From Miniphocaeibacter halophilus (GTDB lineage: Bacteria; Bacillota; Clostridia; Tissierellales; Peptoniphilaceae), in NCBI RefSeq assembly GCF_016458825.1, contig NZ_CP066744.1, forward strand, positions 1,919,868 to 1,983,867: DNA of 64,000 nt, given 5' to 3'. Position 1 is the stretch's first letter, and each line of letters opens with the position of its first letter. A program made the position numbers and the translations under genes. Positions 56,100 to 64,000 of the stretch are shown in pieces. The notes under the pieces are model-generated. The model saw only the letters and a list, made by a program, of their open reading frames with translations. It was not told where the DNA came from and searched no databases.

Positions 56100-56188
56100 A
56101 GTAGTACTAAAGAATAAATTACTGGAATTAACATCGATAAAACAAGTAGAAATGAAACAATTCTTATAATTTTATTTCTTTTTTTCAT
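56096..56188 (-). CDS. 30-residue single-span membrane micropeptide upstream of recX
   Basis: On the minus strand, AAGAGGTGAATT precedes an ATG opening a 30-codon frame. The peptide begins MKKRNKIIRIVSFLLVLSML and ends VIYSLVLL: a basic head and one hydrophobic segment. Its TGA overlaps the recX ATG as ATGA, so translation would be coupled. The architecture (about 30 residues, basic start, one membrane span) resembles the Prli42/DUF4044 miniproteins of Bacillota that tether the stressosome, but similarity is only by shape. Could also be a leader peptide controlling recX. Confidence 0.55.
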   Translation of the reverse strand: MKKRNKIIRIVSFLLVLSMLIPVIYSLVLL

Positions 56189-56291
56189 AATTCACCTCTT
56201 ATCATAAGATTTTATCATATTAAAAACTTCTATGCCATAGCTTGTATTTTATATTATTAATGTTAAAATATTTATTGAAAGTTGGGATGAA

Positions 56292-56951
56292 ATGGAATTA
56301 TGTATAGATAAATTATTAGTAGAACTAGGAATAAAAATATATGATTTAGAGAAAAAATCTGAAAGTAAAAAAGAATTAAATAATTTAGAAGTAAGAAAGC
56401 ATTTAAAAGAAAAATATATTTTATTAAAGTTAAGAGAAATTGAAATAGCTCAAAATTTAAGTGTAAATAAAAATATAGATGTACCAAATTGGCTGCCATA
56501 TATTGATTACATTGTAAAAAATGAATATATATGTAACGATTTTTTAAAATCCAATACTATTAATAATTCAAAAAATTTAAAAAAAATATTTGTAAATATT
56601 AAATATCTTTTATATGAAGATTTGTATAAAGATGACAAAAAATTCATTAAAGAATTATATAATAAAGCAGAGCTAGCATATAAAAATAAAAATGATAAAT
56701 TATTAAGGCTTTATGAAGAAATTTCCTATGATATATTTAATAAAAATATATCAAACGGAAATATTTCACAAGACATTTTAGAGAATTCTATTAAAAAGTT
56801 GGAAAAAGAAAATAAAGAAGAAGATATAAGATTAAATAAAATCAAAGAGAATATTTATAAAAATATTGATAAGCTTGATAAGCTAATTAAAGAAATTAAT
56901 GATATATTTTTAATGTCAATACCAGAAAAAGAAGATACTTATATTATGTAG
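56292..56951 (+). CDS. Hypothetical helical/coiled-coil protein
   Basis: 219 residues, Lys/Glu/Asn-rich, predicted mostly helical, with heptad-like runs near residues 165-210 (NSIKKLEKENKEEDIRLNKI). There is no signal peptide or membrane span, and no known motif. The N-terminal half has LKEKYILLKLREIEIAQNL and a Trp-Leu-Pro (NWLPYIDYIV). The start ATG has only a weak upstream GGGATG. A TTGTAT-16-TAAAAT (56242-56269) may be its promoter. It is divergent from the micropeptide-recX operon and 8 bases upstream of the PC4-like gene. Function unknown. Confidence 0.65.
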   Translation: MELCIDKLLVELGIKIYDLEKKSESKKELNNLEVRKHLKEKYILLKLREIEIAQNLSVNKNIDVPNWLPYIDYIVKNEYICNDFLKSNTINNSKNLKKIFVNIKYLLYEDLYKDDKKFIKELYNKAELAYKNKNDKLLRLYEEISYDIFNKNISNGNISQDILENSIKKLEKENKEEDIRLNKIKENIYKNIDKLDKLIKEINDIFLMSIPEKEDTYIM

Positions 56952-56959
56952 GAGGAACT

Positions 56960-57181
56960 ATGGCAGAATTTAAATTTGAAATTGTAGAAAATTTAGGCAT
57001 TCTTTCTGAAAATGCAAAAGGATGGAGAAAAGAGCTTAATTTAGTTAGTTGGAGTGAAAGAGAACCTAAGTATGATATAAGGGAATGGAACCCAGATCAT
57101 ACTAGAATGAGTAAAGGTGTTACTTTTACAAAAGACGAACTAATGATATTGCAAGAACTATTGAAAGAAGAATTGGAATAA
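56960..57181 (+). CDS. PC4/YdbC-family ssDNA-binding protein
   Basis: 73 residues with the YdbC pattern: a strand pair FKFEIVENLGILSENAKGWR, then ELNLVSWSEREPKYDIREW, and KGVTFTKDELMILQELL as the C-terminal helix. Bacterial PC4-like YdbC binds single-stranded DNA or RNA; the role in the cell is not settled. AGGAGG lies before the ATG. Probably cotranscribed with the preceding hypothetical gene. Confidence 0.82.
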   Translation: MAEFKFEIVENLGILSENAKGWRKELNLVSWSEREPKYDIREWNPDHTRMSKGVTFTKDELMILQELLKEELE

Positions 57182-57210
57182 TTGATTTATTATAATTCTA
57201 ATGGTATAAT
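57182..57210 (+). promoter_or_regulatory. Sigma-A promoter of the leuS T-box transcript
   Basis: TTGATT at 57182-57187, a 17-base spacer and a perfect TATAAT at 57205-57210. Confidence 0.75.
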
Positions 57211-57215
57211 TTTGT

Positions 57216-57430
57216 AGATTAAATATTTTAAGTTTATAGAATTACTAAGTAGAAGGACTTTTATAGAGAGCTGTAGTTTGGTGAAATACAGTATAGTCTA
57301 AATACCGAACTTGTCTATATTATACTTAAACGGGACATCGATAAATGTATTAAAGAGGGTATAAACCAATAAGAGTGGTACCGCGAATTTAACTTTCGTC
57401 TCTTAATAGAGATGGAAGTTTTTTATTTTG
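57216..57430 (+). promoter_or_regulatory. T-box leader of leuS
   Basis: The core AGAGTGGTACCGCGAA is at about 57371-57386. The terminator pairs AACTTTCGTCTCT with AGAGATGGAAGTT (one wobble/bulge region) and ends in a T-run near 57425. A 5' AGTA (about 57249) and GAA followed by CTT (57310-57312) fit a Leu specifier loop, but stem I was not folded. Confidence 0.9.
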
Positions 57431-57441
57431 AGGAGGAAATT

Positions 57442-59853
57442 ATGGAAAATTACAATCCTAATGCCATAGAAAAAAAATGGCAAAAACATTGGGATGATTT
57501 TAAACCATTTAAAACTGAAATTGATAAAAACAAAGAGAAATTTTATGCTTTAATAGAATTTCCTTATCCATCAGGAGAGGGACTTCATGTGGGCCATCCT
57601 AGACCATATACAGCCTTAGATATTGTATCTAGGAAAAGAAGATTGCAAGGATATAATGTATTATATCCAATGGGATGGGATGCCTTTGGATTACCGGCAG
57701 AAAATTATGCTATAAAAAATAAAATTCATCCTGCAATAATTACTGAAAAAAATATACAAAGATTTAAAGCTCAATTAAAATCGATAGGATTATCTTTTGA
57801 TTGGGATAGAGAAATAAATACAACAGATCCAAATTATTACAAATGGACACAATGGATCTTTATAAAAATGTTTGAAAAAGGATTAGCTTATAAAAAAGAA
57901 ATGCCTATTAATTGGTGTCCATCTTGTAAAGTTGGATTAGCTAATGAAGAAGTAGTTGGTGGAAATTGTGAACGTTGTGGCACAGAAGTTGTTCATAAAG
58001 TAAAAAACCAATGGATGTTAAAAATAACTGAATATGCAAATAGATTAATTGATGATTTAGATGAAGTAGATTATCCGGACAAAATAAAATCTCAACAAAT
58101 TAATTGGATAGGAAGATCCTATGGTTGCGAATTAAATTTTTCTATAAAGGACTCTGAAGAAAAAATTAAAGTTTATACAACAAGACCAGATACGATTTTT
58201 GGAGCAACATACATGGTTGTAGCTGTTGAACATCCAATAATAGAAAATTTAAAGGATCAAATTACAAATTTAGATGAAGTGATCAATTATAAAAAAGAAG
58301 TATTAAAAAAATCTGAATTTGAAAGAACTGAATTAAATAAAGATAAAACAGGAGTAGAGTTAAAGGGAATTAAGGGGATAAATCCATTAACAGGAAAAGA
58401 AATTCCAATTTATATTTCAGACTATGTTTTAATGACTTATGGTACAGGTGCTATTATGGCAGTACCAGCTCATGATACAAGGGATTATGATTTTGCAAAG
58501 AAATTCAACCTAGATATTGTTGAAGTTGTTTCTGGAGGAGATATTTCAAAAGAAGCGTATACCAATACAGAAAATGGCATTTTAATAAATTCTGGATTTT
58601 TAAATGGTCTTGAAGTAGAGGATGCTAAAAAGAAAATTATAGAATATATTGAAAAAAACAATTTAGGACATAAAAAAACGAACTTTAAACTTAGAGATTG
58701 GATTTTTTCAAGACAAAGATACTGGGGAGAACCAATTCCATTAGTGTATTGTGATGATTGTGGTTGGGTTGCTGTACCTGAAGAGGAACTACCAGTTAAA
58801 TTACCTGATGTAAAAGAATATGAGCCTACAGATGATGGAGAATCACCACTGGCTAAAATTGAATCCTTTGTTAATACTACTTGTCCAAAATGTGGTAAAA
58901 AGGCAAAAAGAGAAACAGATACTATGCCTCAATGGGCAGGTTCTTCATGGTATTATATGAGGTATATGGATCCACACAACAATAATGAATTAGCCAGCAG
59001 GGAGAGTATAGACTATTATGGCCCTGTTGATTGGTATAATGGTGGAATGGAACATACAACTCTTCACCTATTATATTCTAGATTTTGGCATAAATTTTTA
59101 TACGATATTGGTGTTGCAAATACCAAAGAACCATATATGAAAAGAACAAGCCATGGTATGATTTTAGGAGATAATGGTGAAAAAATGTCTAAATCTAGAG
59201 GAAATGTTATTAATCCAGATGATATTATTAGAGATTTTGGCGCAGATACATTAAGAACATATGAAATGTTTATAGGAGATTTTGAAAAATCTGTTCCTTG
59301 GTCAGAAAATGGAGTAAAGGGTTGCAGAAAGTTTTTAGATAGAGTTTGGAAATTGCAAGATATTGTAGTTGATGAAGGAGAATATTCAAAAGAATTAGAA
59401 TCCTCAATTCATAAAACAATTAAAAAAGTGTCAAATGATTTTGAAACATTAAAATTCAATACTGGAATAGCCCAGTTGATGACTTTATTAAATGATTTTT
59501 TAGCTAATGGTAAAATTTCCAAAAAAGATTTAAGTACATTTTTAATATTACTAAATCCAGTAGCACCTCATATTACAGAAGAAATTTGGGAAAGATTTAA
59601 ATTTAAAGGTCATATTTATGAACAACAATGGCCAGAGTATGATGAAGAAAAGACAAAAGATGAGGTAATTAATCTACCAATTCAAGTAAATGGTAAATTA
59701 AGAGCAAATATAGAAATTTCCATAGATGAGGAAGAGGAAAGTATTTTCAGTAAAGCTATTTCTAATGAATCAATAAAGAAATACGTAGAAGGAAAAGACA
59801 TAATTAAGAAAATTTATGTAAATGGTAAAATATACAATATAGTGGTAAAATAG
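57442..59853 (+). CDS. leuS: Leucyl-tRNA synthetase
   Basis: Class I synthetase with editing domain, 803 residues. The HIGH-like motif is [15 protein letters not shown] near residue 47, and zinc-binding [14 protein letters not shown] then CERCG near residues 158-178. The editing core has [15 protein letters not shown] near residue 248, the CCA-binding part [12 protein letters not shown], and KMSKS in [16 protein letters not shown] near residue 580. The ATG at 57442 follows GAGGAGG; an in-frame start at 57412 lies in the T-box terminator. Confidence 0.98.
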   Translation: MENYNPNAIEKKWQKHWDDFKPFKTEIDKNKEKFYALIEFPYPSGEGLHVGHPRPYTALDIVSRKRRLQGYNVLYPMGWDAFGLPAENYAIKNKIHPAIITEKNIQRFKAQLKSIGLSFDWDREINTTDPNYYKWTQWIFIKMFEKGLAYKKEMPINWCPSCKVGLANEEVVGGNCERCGTEVVHKVKNQWMLKITEYANRLIDDLDEVDYPDKIKSQQINWIGRSYGCELNFSIKDSEEKIKVYTTRPDTIFGATYMVVAVEHPIIENLKDQITNLDEVINYKKEVLKKSEFERTELNKDKTGVELKGIKGINPLTGKEIPIYISDYVLMTYGTGAIMAVPAHDTRDYDFAKKFNLDIVEVVSGGDISKEAYTNTENGILINSGFLNGLEVEDAKKKIIEYIEKNNLGHKKTNFKLRDWIFSRQRYWGEPIPLVYCDDCGWVAVPEEELPVKLPDVKEYEPTDDGESPLAKIESFVNTTCPKCGKKAKRETDTMPQWAGSSWYYMRYMDPHNNNELASRESIDYYGPVDWYNGGMEHTTLHLLYSRFWHKFLYDIGVANTKEPYMKRTSHGMILGDNGEKMSKSRGNVINPDDIIRDFGADTLRTYEMFIGDFEKSVPWSENGVKGCRKFLDRVWKLQDIVVDEGEYSKELESSIHKTIKKVSNDFETLKFNTGIAQLMTLLNDFLANGKISKKDLSTFLILLNPVAPHITEEIWERFKFKGHIYEQQWPEYDEEKTKDEVINLPIQVNGKLRANIEISIDEEEESIFSKAISNESIKKYVEGKDIIKKIYVNGKIYNIVVK

Positions 59854-59891
59854 TGTAATGAGAATATTAATATTATATATAGGAGATTTTA

Positions 59892-60740
59892 ATGAAAATT
59901 AATATAGTTACAGATACAACAGCTACTTTACCATTAGAATTTATTGATAAAGAAAATATAAATGTATTTCCAATTTATTATACTTTTGAAGGAGAGGAGT
60001 ACCAAGAACCAGATCCAACTCGATATGATATTTTTTATGAAAAATTAGTAGGAAGTAAAAATTTTCCAACTACATCTCAACCGCCCTTTGGATTGTTAAT
60101 AAAGGTGTTTAAAAAAGCATTAGAGGATAATCCTGATGCAGTTATAGTAATGCCTATTTCAGAAAAATTAAGTGGAACTTATGATTCCTGTCTGTTAGCT
60201 AAAGATATGATAGGTGATGACAGAATTCATATTATTAATGTAAAAACCACTACTTTAAATTTAAAAAGGATGGTTGAATACTTAGTTGAATTAAGAAAAC
60301 TCGACTTACCAGTTGAAGAAATAATAAATAGATTATATCTCCATAGAAAACATCAGGAAGTATACTTTATTCCTGAAACCTTAGAATATCTAAAAAGAGG
60401 AGGGAGACTTTCTAAAGTTTCTGCTACTGTAGGGGATGTTTTAAGTATAAAACCCATTATTTCAGTCCTAGAAGATGGTTCTTTAGGACTGGTAGATAAA
60501 GCCAGAGGATATAACAAAGCAATAGGAAAAATAGTCTCATTTGTACCAGAAGATATAAAATATATGGCTATAGCGTATGTCTATAAAAAGGATAAGGCCT
60601 ATAAACTATATGAAGAAATGAGAGAAAAATATCCACATATTAATGTTGTAATAGAAGAGGTGTCGCCTGCCATCGGTTCACATATTGGACCTGGAACGGT
60701 AGGACTGTTATTTGGAACATATTTAAATTTAAATGTATAA
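59892..60740 (+). CDS. DegV-family fatty-acid-binding protein, copy 2
   Basis: 282 residues of the DegV/FakB family: IVTDTTATLPLEFIDKENIN at the N terminus, TTSQPPFGLLIKVF near residue 59, PISEKLSGTYDSCLLAKDM near residue 90 and TLEYLKRGGRLSKVSATVGD near residue 158. Only moderately similar to the first DegV, so probably a different fatty-acid preference. TAGGAGA precedes the ATG; it follows leuS by 38 bases. Confidence 0.9.
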   Translation: MKINIVTDTTATLPLEFIDKENINVFPIYYTFEGEEYQEPDPTRYDIFYEKLVGSKNFPTTSQPPFGLLIKVFKKALEDNPDAVIVMPISEKLSGTYDSCLLAKDMIGDDRIHIINVKTTTLNLKRMVEYLVELRKLDLPVEEIINRLYLHRKHQEVYFIPETLEYLKRGGRLSKVSATVGDVLSIKPIISVLEDGSLGLVDKARGYNKAIGKIVSFVPEDIKYMAIAYVYKKDKAYKLYEEMREKYPHINVVIEEVSPAIGSHIGPGTVGLLFGTYLNLNV

Positions 60741-60744
60741 AGGT

Positions 60745-60774
60745 AAAGGTCCTTGCTAAGGACCTTTGTTTTTG
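60745..60774 (+). terminator. Rho-independent terminator after second degV
   Basis: AAAGGTCCTT pairs with AAGGACCTTT around a GCT/A loop and is followed by GTTTTTG. It separates leuS-degV from the Rrf2 gene. Confidence 0.85.
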
Positions 60775-60819
60775 TTCTATTTTAGTATATAATATATGGG
60801 TAATAATGGAGGATTATAG

Positions 60820-61233
60820 ATGAGACTTTCAACACGAGGAAGGTATGGACTTCATGCTATGTATGTATTGGGAAAAAACTATGGTTTAGATCCAATTCCT
60901 TTAAGTGAAATTTCTAAAATGACAGGATTATCAAATAGTTATCTGGAACAATTGATTAGACGATTAAAGAAAAATGGTTTAGTGAGTAGTGTTAGAGGAT
61001 CACAAGGAGGATATTTTTTAACTAGAAATCCCAAAGATATTAGTATTGGAGAAATATTAATAGCATTGGAAGATTTTTTTGGTACAACTGAATGTTCTAC
61101 TGACGAAGGTTATTGTTCTAAGCAAGGATATTGTCCGGCAAGAGGAGTTTGGATTGAAATTTCCAAAGAGCTAATTACTAAAGCCAATTCAATGAATTTA
61201 GCTGAAATGGTAGCTGGTAAATACATGAGATAA
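60820..61233 (+). CDS. Rrf2-family transcriptional regulator, IscR-like cysteine cluster
   Basis: The N-terminal winged helix (MRLSTRGRYGLHAMYVLGKN, then SNSYLEQLIRRLKKNGLVSS, VRGSQGGYFL) is classic Rrf2. Three cysteines lie in TECSTDEGYCSKQGYCPARG near residues 91-110, a spacing (C-x6-C-x5-C) close to the IscR [2Fe-2S] site. CymR-type members lack these. 137 residues. The usual neighbours iscS and iscU are not adjacent. Likely senses iron-sulfur or redox status. Confidence 0.88.
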   Translation: MRLSTRGRYGLHAMYVLGKNYGLDPIPLSEISKMTGLSNSYLEQLIRRLKKNGLVSSVRGSQGGYFLTRNPKDISIGEILIALEDFFGTTECSTDEGYCSKQGYCPARGVWIEISKELITKANSMNLAEMVAGKYMR

Positions 61234-61284
61234 TCCCTTAGTAATTCCTTATATTAAATTTCAGTAGATAATTATTTATTAATT

Positions 61285-61314
61285 TAATATAGGTTTTAAA
61301 GCCTATATTTTTTT
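61285..61314 (+). terminator. Rho-independent terminator after rrf2
   Basis: AATATAGGTTTTAAAGCCTA forms a hairpin closed by TATT and is followed by a T-run. The remainder of the gap to the next gene shows no other structure. Confidence 0.75.
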
Positions 61315-61359
61315 AATATTTTTAAGATATATTAAATTAACCCTAAGTGGAGGTTTATA

Positions 61360-62574
61360 ATGCCGTTTAACGTTAGAGAAACATTAATAAATGTTATATT
61401 TATTTTACTAACAATTTTAATTGCTTTAGGTATTTATTATTTAATTAATATTGGAAACACTAAAGTTAGTTTAAAAAATAGATTAAGACTAGATCAAAGC
61501 TATATAAAAAGAGTAACTATATATATACTAATAATATTAGCGGTCTTATATATATTTACAAAGTTTCCTATAATAGGAAGTACTATTATAACTATTATAA
61601 TTGCTTTAGTTGTAGCATATTTAATAAATCCTTTAGTAAAAAATTTAGAAAAAAAAGGATTAAAAAGATCATATGCAATTTTACTCGTATATTTTTTAGT
61701 AATACTGTTATTTGCTATAATTATTATATTGATAATGCCTAAATTAAGTGAGCAATTAAAGAGGCTATTATATTCTTTACCATCATTTTTTGAGGATTTG
61801 TTTAATTCTGCATATAAGTTTTTAAAAGAAAATTTTAGCGAAAATGAAACTGTTCAAAATTTAATTACAGAGGCAAAAGCTACGTTTACCAATAGTATTT
61901 CAAGCTTTCAAGGGAAATTAATTGAAGGCATTTCAAATGTTGGTGAAAGAGTTAGTGGTATAGCAAGTGGTTTAGTAAGAATTGTTCTTATACCTATTTT
62001 TTCTTTTTATTTTTTAATGGACAAAGAAAAATACATTGCAGGATTTAAAAGAACAATTCCAGAAAAACACAGGAAAAATATAATATCATTATTAAAAGAC
62101 ATAGACAAGGTAAATTCACAATTTGTTCGAGGACGTTTATTAATGGCTTTAGCAGTAGGTGTTCTAACAGCTATATTTTTATTTATTATGAGGATTGAAT
62201 ACGCACTTGTAGTTGGTATTATAACCTGTATAGCAGATATTATACCGTATGTTGGTCCTGCCTTAGGTTTTATTCCAGCAGTGCTTATAGCCTTTTTTGA
62301 TAGTCCTATAAAAGCATTGTTTGTTGCAGTGGTATTTTTACTTATTCAATGGGTGGAAAATAATATTCTGGCTCCTAAAATTTTAGGCACTACTATAGGA
62401 CTTAATCCAATGCTAATATTATTATGTCTGTTAATTGGAGCAGGGATGTTTGGCGTTCCAGGAATGATTTTTTCAGTACCTGTTGTAGCAACTGTTAAAG
62501 TGGTTATTAATCATTATAAAAATGACGTAAAGAATTTTTTTGTAAAAGATGAAAATGAAGAAGATAATATATAA
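61360..62574 (+). CDS. AI-2E family transporter (TqsA/PerM-like)
   Basis: 404 residues with about eight hydrophobic segments. The region YIAGFKRTIPEKHRKNIISL, then GRLLMALAVGVLTAIFLFI and ADIIPYVGPALGFIPAVLIA, is typical of the PerM/AI-2E exporter family. Members differ in substrate (autoinducer-2 export in TqsA, Na+/H+ exchange or other roles elsewhere), so the substrate is unknown here. GTGGAGG precedes the ATG. alaS starts 11 bases after the stop. Confidence 0.88.
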   Translation: MPFNVRETLINVIFILLTILIALGIYYLINIGNTKVSLKNRLRLDQSYIKRVTIYILIILAVLYIFTKFPIIGSTIITIIIALVVAYLINPLVKNLEKKGLKRSYAILLVYFLVILLFAIIIILIMPKLSEQLKRLLYSLPSFFEDLFNSAYKFLKENFSENETVQNLITEAKATFTNSISSFQGKLIEGISNVGERVSGIASGLVRIVLIPIFSFYFLMDKEKYIAGFKRTIPEKHRKNIISLLKDIDKVNSQFVRGRLLMALAVGVLTAIFLFIMRIEYALVVGIITCIADIIPYVGPALGFIPAVLIAFFDSPIKALFVAVVFLLIQWVENNILAPKILGTTIGLNPMLILLCLLIGAGMFGVPGMIFSVPVVATVKVVINHYKNDVKNFFVKDENEEDNI

Positions 62575-62585
62575 GGTGAGGTTAT

Positions 62586-64000
62586 ATGAAAAAAATAGGA
62601 TTAAATGAAATTAGACAAGAGTTTTTAGATTTTTTTAAAGAGAAGAATCATAATATATTAAAAAGTTTTTCCTTAATTCCACAAGATGATAATAGTTTAT
62701 TGTTAATAAATGCAGGAATGGCTCCAATAAAAAAATACTTTACTGGAGAATTAAAAATGCCTAAAAATAGAGCAGCATCATCTCAAAGATGTATAAGAAC
62801 CGGTGATATTGAGTCGGTAGGCAAAACTCAAAGGCATGGTACTTTTTTTTGAAATGCTAGGGAACTTTTCTTTTGGTGACTATTTTAAAAAAGAAGCTAT
62901 TACTTGGGCTTGGGAATTTTTAACAGAAAAAATGGAAATACCTGAAGAAATTCTGTGGGTTTCAGTTTATGAAGAAGATGATGAAGCTTATGATATATGG
63001 AAAAATCATATAGGAATTCCAGAAGAAAAAATAGTAAGATTAGGCAAGGAAGATAATTTTTGGGAATTAGAAGAGGGCCCTTGTGGACCTTGCTCAGAAA
63101 TTCATGTAGACAGAGGTACAAAGTACGGTTGTGATGATCCAAATTGCAAGCCGGGCTGTGATTGTGATAGATTTTTAGAAGTTTGGAATTTAGTTTTTAC
63201 ACAATATAATAAAGATTCTAATGGAGTATACCATGATTTAGATTCTCCTAATATAGATACGGGAATGGGTTTGGAAAGACTTACAATGGTGTTGGAAAAT
63301 GCAGATAATATATTTGAAATTGGATTAGTAAAAGATATTATTTCAATAATAGAAGATATTTCCAACAAAAAATATAAAACAAATGATGAGGACGATATTT
63401 CTATTAGAATTATTGCTGACCATATAAGAGCAATAACATTTTTAATATATGATGGTGTTATACCAAGTAACGAGGGAAGAGGTTATGTTTTAAGAAGACT
63501 TCTGAGAAGAGCAGCAAGACATGGGAAATTATTAGGTATTGAAGGTAATTTCATTGTAAAAGTAGCAAAAAAAGTCATGGACATTTATAAGTCAGAATAT
63601 CCTGAACTATTGGAAGATAAAGAAAGAATTTTTAAAATTATAAATGCTGAAGAAAATAAATTCCAAGAAACCATAGATCAAGGTCTTAATATACTTGATA
63701 AAATTATAAAAGATAGTATAGAAAAGAATTTAAAGGAAATAAGTAGTAGAGACGCTTTTAAATTATATGATACTTATGGTTTTCCAATAGACTTAACTAT
63801 AGAGATATTAGAAGAAAAAGATTTAAAAGTTAATTTATCAGAATTTAACAAGTTAATGGAAGAACAAAGAACCAGATCCAGACTATCTAGACATGAAGAT
63901 AATATAGGATGGTCAAATGAGACAAATGAAAATATTGAAAAACTTCAAGAGACCAAATTTCTAGGGTATCAAACACTAGAAAATGAATCGAAAATAATTG
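62586..64000 (+). CDS. alaS: Alanyl-tRNA synthetase, frame broken by one base and cut by the window end
   Basis: Class II synthetase charging tRNA-Ala. The first 88 codons read [19 protein letters not shown] through [20 protein letters not shown] and then meet TGA at 62850-62852. One base later the frame continues [34 protein letters not shown] and [16 protein letters not shown] without a stop to base 64000. The break is inside eight T (62843-62850) where seven would keep the frame. AGGTGAGG precedes the ATG. No T-box is upstream. Since alaS is normally essential, a sequence error or a slippage site is more likely than loss. The C-terminal part lies outside. Confidence 0.92.

Noticed and set aside
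57412-57441. Longer N terminus for LeuS
   Set aside because: The codons lie in the T-box terminator and include the ribosome site of the ATG at 57442.
1-64000. CRISPR array, insertion sequence, prophage or genomic island
   Set aside because: No regularly spaced repeats, transposase, integrase or phage genes were seen, and base composition and gene density look uniform throughout.

Overview
The window is chromosomal core-genome DNA from a very AT-rich, low-GC Gram-positive bacterium. Three T-box leaders, a lysine riboswitch, purine-rich Shine-Dalgarno sites, frequent TTG start codons and an IspH-S1 fusion point to Bacillota of the Clostridia/Tissierellia kind. Gene order resembles clostridial chromosomes, but the sporulation genes that usually sit in these clusters (spoIVB and spo0A after recN, spmA/spmB near scpB) are missing. 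That suggests a non-sporulating anaerobe, possibly one of the Gram-positive anaerobic cocci; this placement is inference. No mobile element, prophage, CRISPR array, rRNA or tRNA gene was seen.

Layout. Bases 1-5170 carry a TPR-like gene, a convergent PucR/CdaR-type regulator and two tandem MurJ flippase paralogues. Bases 5171-9665 hold T-box-aspS, tcdA, an RseC-like gene and glyA. Bases 9718-13264 hold der, plsY, ackA and rpmF. Bases 13320-21383 run plsX-acpP-rnc-radical SAM-smc-ftsY and then an Asp23-family gene with its own promoter. Bases 21436-35947 are an 18-gene string from nusB to ispH/rpsA with no gap over 4 bases. It covers DNA repair (xseAB, recN), isoprenoids (ispA, ispH), chromosome segregation (scpAB), RNA modification (tlyA, rluB, mnmM), cmk and plsC. 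Bases 36028-41510 are the macromolecular-synthesis group dgt-dnaG-rpoD-trmK-nif3, followed by type A RNase P RNA and T-box-trpS.

Bases 43143-49540 form a complete aspartate-to-lysine operon (lysA-lysC-asd-dapA-dapB-ddh) behind one lysine riboswitch. Next come, on the minus strand, ppsR-ppdK and asnA, then degV (plus strand) and a minus-strand group of a 30-codon membrane micro-ORF, recX and a GIY-YIG gene. The window ends with a PC4-like gene, T-box-leuS, a second degV, an Rrf2 regulator, an AI-2E family transporter and alaS.

How the genes fit together. PlsX, PlsY and PlsC with AcpP give the acyl-phosphate route to phosphatidic acid, and the two DegV/FakB-like fatty-acid-binding proteins could feed it. 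Smc, ScpA and ScpB form the condensin complex. PPDK and its kinase/phosphorylase lie together. Aspartate is used by aspS, asnA and the lysine operon.

The most notable observations are: alaS is broken by one extra T in an 8-T run, with a UUU-UGA context that would permit a +1 slip; a tiny membrane peptide gene is translationally coupled to recX; Cmk has an 84-residue N-terminal extension and no start codon of its own; and rpmF has a structured leader where a YceD gene is usually found. No clearly new multi-gene system was recognised; most of the window is conserved housekeeping DNA.
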